This document shows positions 4,635 to 7,680 of a DNA stretch of 7,680 bases, in pieces. Under the pieces are notes generated by a model. The model made no database searches. It was not told the origin of the DNA and saw only the letters and a program-made list of their open reading frames with translations. Both the position numbers and the translations under genes were made by a program. Source of the DNA: UBA2658 sp964617335 (GTDB lineage: Bacteria > Bacillota > Clostridia > Oscillospirales > Oscillospiraceae); the NCBI GenBank assembly GCA_964617335.1, contig CAZTXG010000045.1, positions 1-7,680 of the forward strand, written 5' to 3'. Positions within the stretch are counted from its first letter, which is position 1, and each line of letters begins with the position of its first letter.

Positions 4635-6113
4635 ATGAAAAAGTTTGACATTGTGGTTGTGGGCGGCGGCTCAGGACTTATGGTGGCAGAGGCTGCCCTG
4701 CAAAAGGGCAAAACCTGCGCCCTGATAGAAAAGGCCAAATTTGGCGGAACCTGCCTTACCAAGGGCTGCATTCCCTCAAAAATGCTGGTCTACCCTGCGG
4801 ATGTTATTCGTGAGGCACAAAAGGCAGGGCGCATCGGCTTGGACTTTGAACCTCCTCGGGCGGACTGGCAAAAGATTTCTAAAAGGCTGTGGCAACAGAT
4901 TGATTTTCATAAAGAGATAGAAAAAAGCTTTATGCGCTTAGATGGTTTAACTGTCTATAAGGGCAGCGCCGAATTTACAGGAAAAAAGACCCTGAGGGTG
5001 AAAGGGCACGACGGCAGCTATTCCCAGGAGTTTGAGGGGGCTATTATAGTCATTGCCGCCGGAGCACACAGCTTTGTTCCTCCTATCAAAAATCTTGAGC
5101 AGACAGGATACTTAACTTCCGAGAGCTTTTTTGGAGATAAATATCCGGAAAAACCTTGGGACAGTCTGGTTATTTTAGGGGGCGGGGCCATTGGAGCGGA
5201 GTTTGCCCATATTTTCTCCGCCTTTGGCACAAAGGTCACCTTAATTGACCGCAACTCCAGAATTATCAAAACCGAGGAGGCAGAGGTCAGCGCCTTTGTG
5301 GAGGCGGAGCTTCAGGCAGGCGGCGTTGAGGTTTTAACAAGCTGCGATGTTATTTCCTCCGGCAGAAGCGGAAATAAGAAACACATTACGCTGGAAAACA
5401 ACCGAAGCCGTGAGCGTCAGGTCATAGAAGCGGAGGAAATTTTTATAGCCTCTGGAATCCGTTCCAACAGCGGCAGCCTGCATTTGGAAAACACAGACAT
5501 TGAAACAGATGCCGCCAGCTGGATTAAAACAAACGCCCTTTTAGAAACCAGCCAAAAGGACGTTTATGCCATAGGCGACATTAACGGTCTGTATCAATTT
5601 CGACACAAGGCGAACTATGAGGCGGAAATACTGATTAACAACCTTTTTGGAGGGGAAGCAAAAAAATCTGCCTGCTACTCTGCCGTGCCCTGGGCCATCT
5701 TCACAAATCCCCAAGTGGCCCACCTTGGCATGACAGAAGCCCAAGCCAAGGAGAGGGGGAAACCCTATTGGGTGGGCAAAAATCAATATTCCCAGATTGC
5801 CGGAGGAATTGCCATGGGTATCTCAGAGCGCTCTCCGGATAACGGCTTTGTAAAAATCATTATAGGTGAGGAAAAAACCATCTTAGGGGCACACATTGTG
5901 GGGCCTTATGCTTCCATGTTGGTGCAGCCCTTTGTATATCTAATGAATAGCAAGCACCGCTGCGGGCCTAAGGACGGGAAAAAAGCTGACAGCCTAATTT
6001 GCCCGCCTGTGGGCAGTTATGCCCCCATTCACGATTCCATGGTTATCCACCCCTCTTTTAATGAGCTTACAGCCTGGGCATTGGACAATGTGGACTGGTC
6101 AAAAGGCAGCTAG
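4635..6113 (+). CDS. Dihydrolipoamide dehydrogenase-family FAD/NAD(P) disulfide reductase
   Basis: This 492-residue class I pyridine nucleotide-disulfide oxidoreductase has all functional parts. The FAD-binding Rossmann start VVVGGGSG is at 7-14, and the redox disulfide GGTCLTKGCIPSK has Cys40 and Cys45. The NAD(P)-binding GGGAIGAEFA is at 182-191; the strand that follows ends in Asp205, which favours NAD over NADP. The second FAD motif is VYAIGDING (310-318). The C-terminal dimerisation domain ends in IHPSFNE, with the catalytic His472 and Glu477 dyad. The third glycine of the first motif is Leu15. A segment at about 438-463 is longer than in typical relatives and carries Cys443 and Cys456. 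No 2-oxoacid dehydrogenase or glycine-cleavage genes are adjacent, so the substrate may not be lipoamide. AAAGGAGG at 4614-4621 is 13 nt from the ATG, a little far. It is likely co-transcribed with the preceding small membrane protein. Confidence 0.9.
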   Translation: MKKFDIVVVGGGSGLMVAEAALQKGKTCALIEKAKFGGTCLTKGCIPSKMLVYPADVIREAQKAGRIGLDFEPPRADWQKISKRLWQQIDFHKEIEKSFMRLDGLTVYKGSAEFTGKKTLRVKGHDGSYSQEFEGAIIVIAAGAHSFVPPIKNLEQTGYLTSESFFGDKYPEKPWDSLVILGGGAIGAEFAHIFSAFGTKVTLIDRNSRIIKTEEAEVSAFVEAELQAGGVEVLTSCDVISSGRSGNKKHITLENNRSRERQVIEAEEIFIASGIRSNSGSLHLENTDIETDAASWIKTNALLETSQKDVYAIGDINGLYQFRHKANYEAEILINNLFGGEAKKSACYSAVPWAIFTNPQVAHLGMTEAQAKERGKPYWVGKNQYSQIAGGIAMGISERSPDNGFVKIIIGEEKTILGAHIVGPYASMLVQPFVYLMNSKHRCGPKDGKKADSLICPPVGSYAPIHDSMVIHPSFNELTAWALDNVDWSKGS

Positions 6114-6155
6114 GGGCTCAAAGCTGCTTATATGCATTTAAAATTATAAAAAAAT

Positions 6156-6189
6156 GGAGCATCCATAAATTTATGGATGCTCCGTTTTT
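6156..6189. terminator. Bidirectional rho-independent terminator
   Basis: A perfect 28-nt palindrome (6156-6183; GGAGCATCCATAAA and its complement, 14-bp stem) is followed by GTTTTT on the plus strand. It is preceded by an A-run (about 6148-6154) that becomes a T-run on the minus strand. It lies 42 nt after the flavoprotein stop and about 43 nt after the minus-strand CAP-protein stop, so it serves both convergent transcripts. Confidence 0.9.
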
Positions 6190-6225
6190 AATTTGTATGT
6201 AAAATCAATTATATATATAGAAAGT

Positions 6226-7278
6226 TTATCCGGCAAAGAGCTGAACCCAATAGTTTACATTTCCAAGCTTGACATGACCAACGCCGATTTTTGTATAGTT
6301 GGGGCAGATGATATTTTTATAATGGCTCGAAGAGTTTATCCAAGCCTTCATAACAGCATCGGGGCTGGTTTGGCCATAGGCAATATTTTCAGCTGCCCGC
6401 TTATATTCATAGCCCGCATCTGTCATGACGGTGGTACATTTCCGGCCGTCGGGGCGAGTATGGCTGAATAAAGAAATTATTTCCACAGCACGTATTTCCG
6501 CAAGTTGAGAAAGTTCAGGGTCTAAGACAAGGGGTTCAAGACCCAGCATAGTCCGCTCTGCGTTCACAAGGTCAGCAACCTGCTGTTCTGTTGATGACAG
6601 GACTTCGGGAGTTTCGGCCTTGGCTGGGATTCCGGAGGAAAGCTTCGTTGCCTCTTCATAGGCCCCCTGTGTGAATAAACCTTTTTGTATCAGCGTTTCA
6701 AATAGCTTTATGCCGCTGCGGGCCATAGGTGCTTCAAGAGCAGCCCAGGAGATAAGGGTCATATCTGCCCGCAAGAAATCGTCCAGATTAGCAGCGGCGG
6801 GGGTTAAACCCAGGCTGCTTGCTAAGGTAAAGGGCTTGTCCCAGCAAAAGTCCCGATTGTTTTCGTCAGAATAAGACAGGGCCCGCAGAATAAAGGTCAG
6901 ATACATGGCGGCACTGGCCCTGCCATCTGTATTAAACTCGGTACAGGAAATGCCCTGTGTCAAACCCCGTTTATAGGCATAGCTAACATAGGGGGCTGCC
7001 CAGTCGGGGACATCAGAAAAAGGATGGTCAATTTTTTCAGCCTTGGCCGCTTTTTCCGCACCGATGATGCGGATAAACATCGTAAGAGCCTGAGCGCGGG
7101 TCAGCTCTTTCTCAAGCCCGAAATCATTGGCGGATAAGCCCTGTAACAGCCCAAGACTCTCTAGAGCGACGGCCTTTTTCTCTCCCTCGGAAAAATCACG
7201 GGCGGCAAAGGCTCCGGTGGATAGGGACAGGCAGAAGGTCAGCAGCAAAATGGCGGCAACTAAACGGTTTCTTTTCAT
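6226..7278 (-). CDS. Secreted S-layer-homology and CAP (SCP-like) domain protein
   Basis: The 350-residue protein starts at ATG 7278, chosen over the longer frame from 7401. It has AAAGGAG 5-6 nt upstream and begins with a classic Sec signal peptide (MKRNRLVAAILLLTFCLSLS, cleavage near 26 after AFA-A). SLH domain 1 spans about 28-72 (LTRAQALTMFIRII) and SLH 2 about 86-133 (FSDVPDWAAPYV, YKRGLTQG). A third, poorly conserved one lies at about 146-196. SLH modules anchor proteins to pyruvylated cell-wall polymers. A C-terminal CAP domain (about 230-350) shows VNAERTMLGLEPL (238-250), FSHTRPDG (271-278), AENIAYGQ (296-303), WINSSSHYKNI (313-323), and IGVGHV...YWVQLF (331-348). His273, Glu297 and His319 belong to the expected CAP tetrad. 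It resembles YkwD-type CAP proteins of spore-forming Firmicutes. The protein is likely cell-wall-bound; the CAP activity is unresolved. Confidence 0.93.
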   Translation of the reverse strand: MKRNRLVAAILLLTFCLSLSTGAFAARDFSEGEKKAVALESLGLLQGLSANDFGLEKELTRAQALTMFIRIIGAEKAAKAEKIDHPFSDVPDWAAPYVSYAYKRGLTQGISCTEFNTDGRASAAMYLTFILRALSYSDENNRDFCWDKPFTLASSLGLTPAAANLDDFLRADMTLISWAALEAPMARSGIKLFETLIQKGLFTQGAYEEATKLSSGIPAKAETPEVLSSTEQQVADLVNAERTMLGLEPLVLDPELSQLAEIRAVEIISLFSHTRPDGRKCTTVMTDAGYEYKRAAENIAYGQTSPDAVMKAWINSSSHYKNIICPNYTKIGVGHVKLGNVNYWVQLFAG

Positions 7279-7387
7279 ACGGACTCCTTTTAACGCAGAA
7301 CGCATTGTATTTAAATGTGTGTCAAAAGCAGATAGGTAGAGATAAGCTTGCCTCAAGATCGGTATAAAACAGATAAGGAGGCAAGAA

Positions 7388-7473
7388 GTGAAATTTACCA
7401 AGAGATGGCCTTAGAGGCAGCAGGGTGTTTAATGGGTGACCTTGTTCTTGACCATATTTGCAAAGGACTTTGA
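7388..7473 (+). other. Two overlapping mini-ORFs behind a strong ribosome binding site
   Basis: AAGGAGG (7375-7381) sits 6 nt from a GTG at 7388. That start opens only 8 codons (MKFTKRWP, stop at 7412-7414). In another frame, an ATG at 7405 encodes 22 residues (MALEAAGCLMGDLVLDHICK-GL, stop 7471-7473). If the two were joined by a 2-base deletion or frameshift they would read as one 27-residue peptide. This suggests a small or decayed gene, but it may be chance; no family is recognised. Confidence 0.25.
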
Positions 7474-7585
7474 AATGCCTCCTAAACATAACTTTCAGGA
7501 GGTAGACATAATCCTCTTGATTTTTAGTTTTAAAATTAGCAAATCTTTTTTCAAGATACCATCTTTTTTAACAATAAGCAAGAGT

Positions 7586-7606
7586 TTTGACACGATTTAT
7601 GTCAAA
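7586..7606. promoter_or_regulatory. Dyad TTTGACA-N7-TGTCAAA, candidate operator
   Basis: Two perfect 7-bp arms (7586-7592 and 7600-7606) separated by 7 nt form a 21-bp dyad, a size typical of homodimeric transcription-factor sites. The left arm includes a consensus -35 (TTGACA), but no -10 is seen 17 nt downstream. It could belong to a gene beyond the window. No regulator is assigned. Confidence 0.3.
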
Positions 7607-7680
7607 TTTACGCAAAAGAAGAAGAAAGTTTATCAAAAAACATGAAAATGTAATTGAAAAATTAGTGTTTTTGTGGTAAA

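Larger units (their letters stand above)
7279..7680. other. AT-rich region without a convincing gene
   Basis: The 402 bases upstream of the CAP gene have no frame with both a credible start and protein-like composition. The plus-strand frame from 7436 to 7645 is Phe/Lys/Ser/Ile-rich, lacks a ribosome binding site, and reads like translated AT-rich DNA. A TTGACA is present on the minus strand (7327-7322 read in reverse), but no -10 lies at proper spacing, so the CAP-gene promoter could not be fixed. A hairpin-forming CCTCCT...AGGAGG (about 7479-7503), a possible dyad at 7586-7606 and two tiny ORFs are listed separately or in the findings. Confidence 0.4.

Noticed and set aside
7279..7401. N-terminal extension of the SLH-CAP protein from 7401
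   Set aside because: The extra 41 residues precede a textbook signal peptide, and the internal ATG at 7278 has its own AAAGGAG; the longer start has none.
7537..7572. AAGAT-ACC-ATCTT followed by T-run as a plus-strand terminator
   Set aside because: The stem is only five AT-rich pairs and no plus-strand gene ends before it.
7436..7645. 69-codon plus-strand frame in the right end
   Set aside because: No ribosome binding site, strongly biased Phe/Lys/Ser/Ile composition, and it reads like translated AT-rich non-coding DNA.

Overview
The window looks like a chromosomal segment of an anaerobic Clostridia-class Firmicute, probably a gut-type Lachnospirales-like organism. The support is strong AGGAGG-type ribosome binding sites, an FprA-type oxygen/NO-reducing flavodiiron protein, a SipW-type secreted protein, an SLH-anchored CAP-domain protein, and clostridial-style intrinsic terminators. 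The taxon is inferred from gene content only. No rRNA, tRNA, CRISPR array or transposase was seen.

Left end (1-1471) is a mosaic of broken genes. A reading frame open from base 1 starts as the C-terminal part of a CBASS-type CD-NTase (SMODS nucleotidyltransferase) and changes in frame, near 337-355, into the C-terminal part of a SpaA/prealbumin-like surface protein. It is followed by a SipW-class (TasA-like) protein cut short at about 1014-1034, where the sequence joins, in opposite orientation, the N-terminal part of a phage tail protein. Either this is a recombination-scarred accessory region or it is an assembly chimera; the sequence alone cannot decide.

Middle (1472-4130, minus strand) holds a zinc-type macrodomain ADP-ribose hydrolase with its own promoter and terminator, then an fprA-cupin two-gene operon ending in a perfect 16-bp hairpin terminator. 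The fprA mRNA is predicted to begin with a 14-bp stem enclosing a 47-nt core. This is the most intriguing regulatory element in the window.

Right (4131-6189, plus strand): a divergent promoter region containing a 14-bp palindrome drives a 59-aa glycine-rich single-pass membrane protein and then a dihydrolipoamide-dehydrogenase-family flavoprotein that has an unusual C-terminal insertion with a cysteine pair. A perfect 14-bp bidirectional terminator separates it from a convergent minus-strand gene for a secreted SLH + CAP (SCP-like) protein (7278-6226). The last 400 bases are AT-rich and hold no convincing gene, only a candidate dyad operator and very small ORFs.

Functionally, 2.5-6.2 kb reads as a redox or oxidative-stress neighbourhood: FprA reduces O2 or NO, and the divergent flavoprotein is a disulfide reductase of unknown substrate. 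The sharing of a regulatory region is visible; the shared function is inference.
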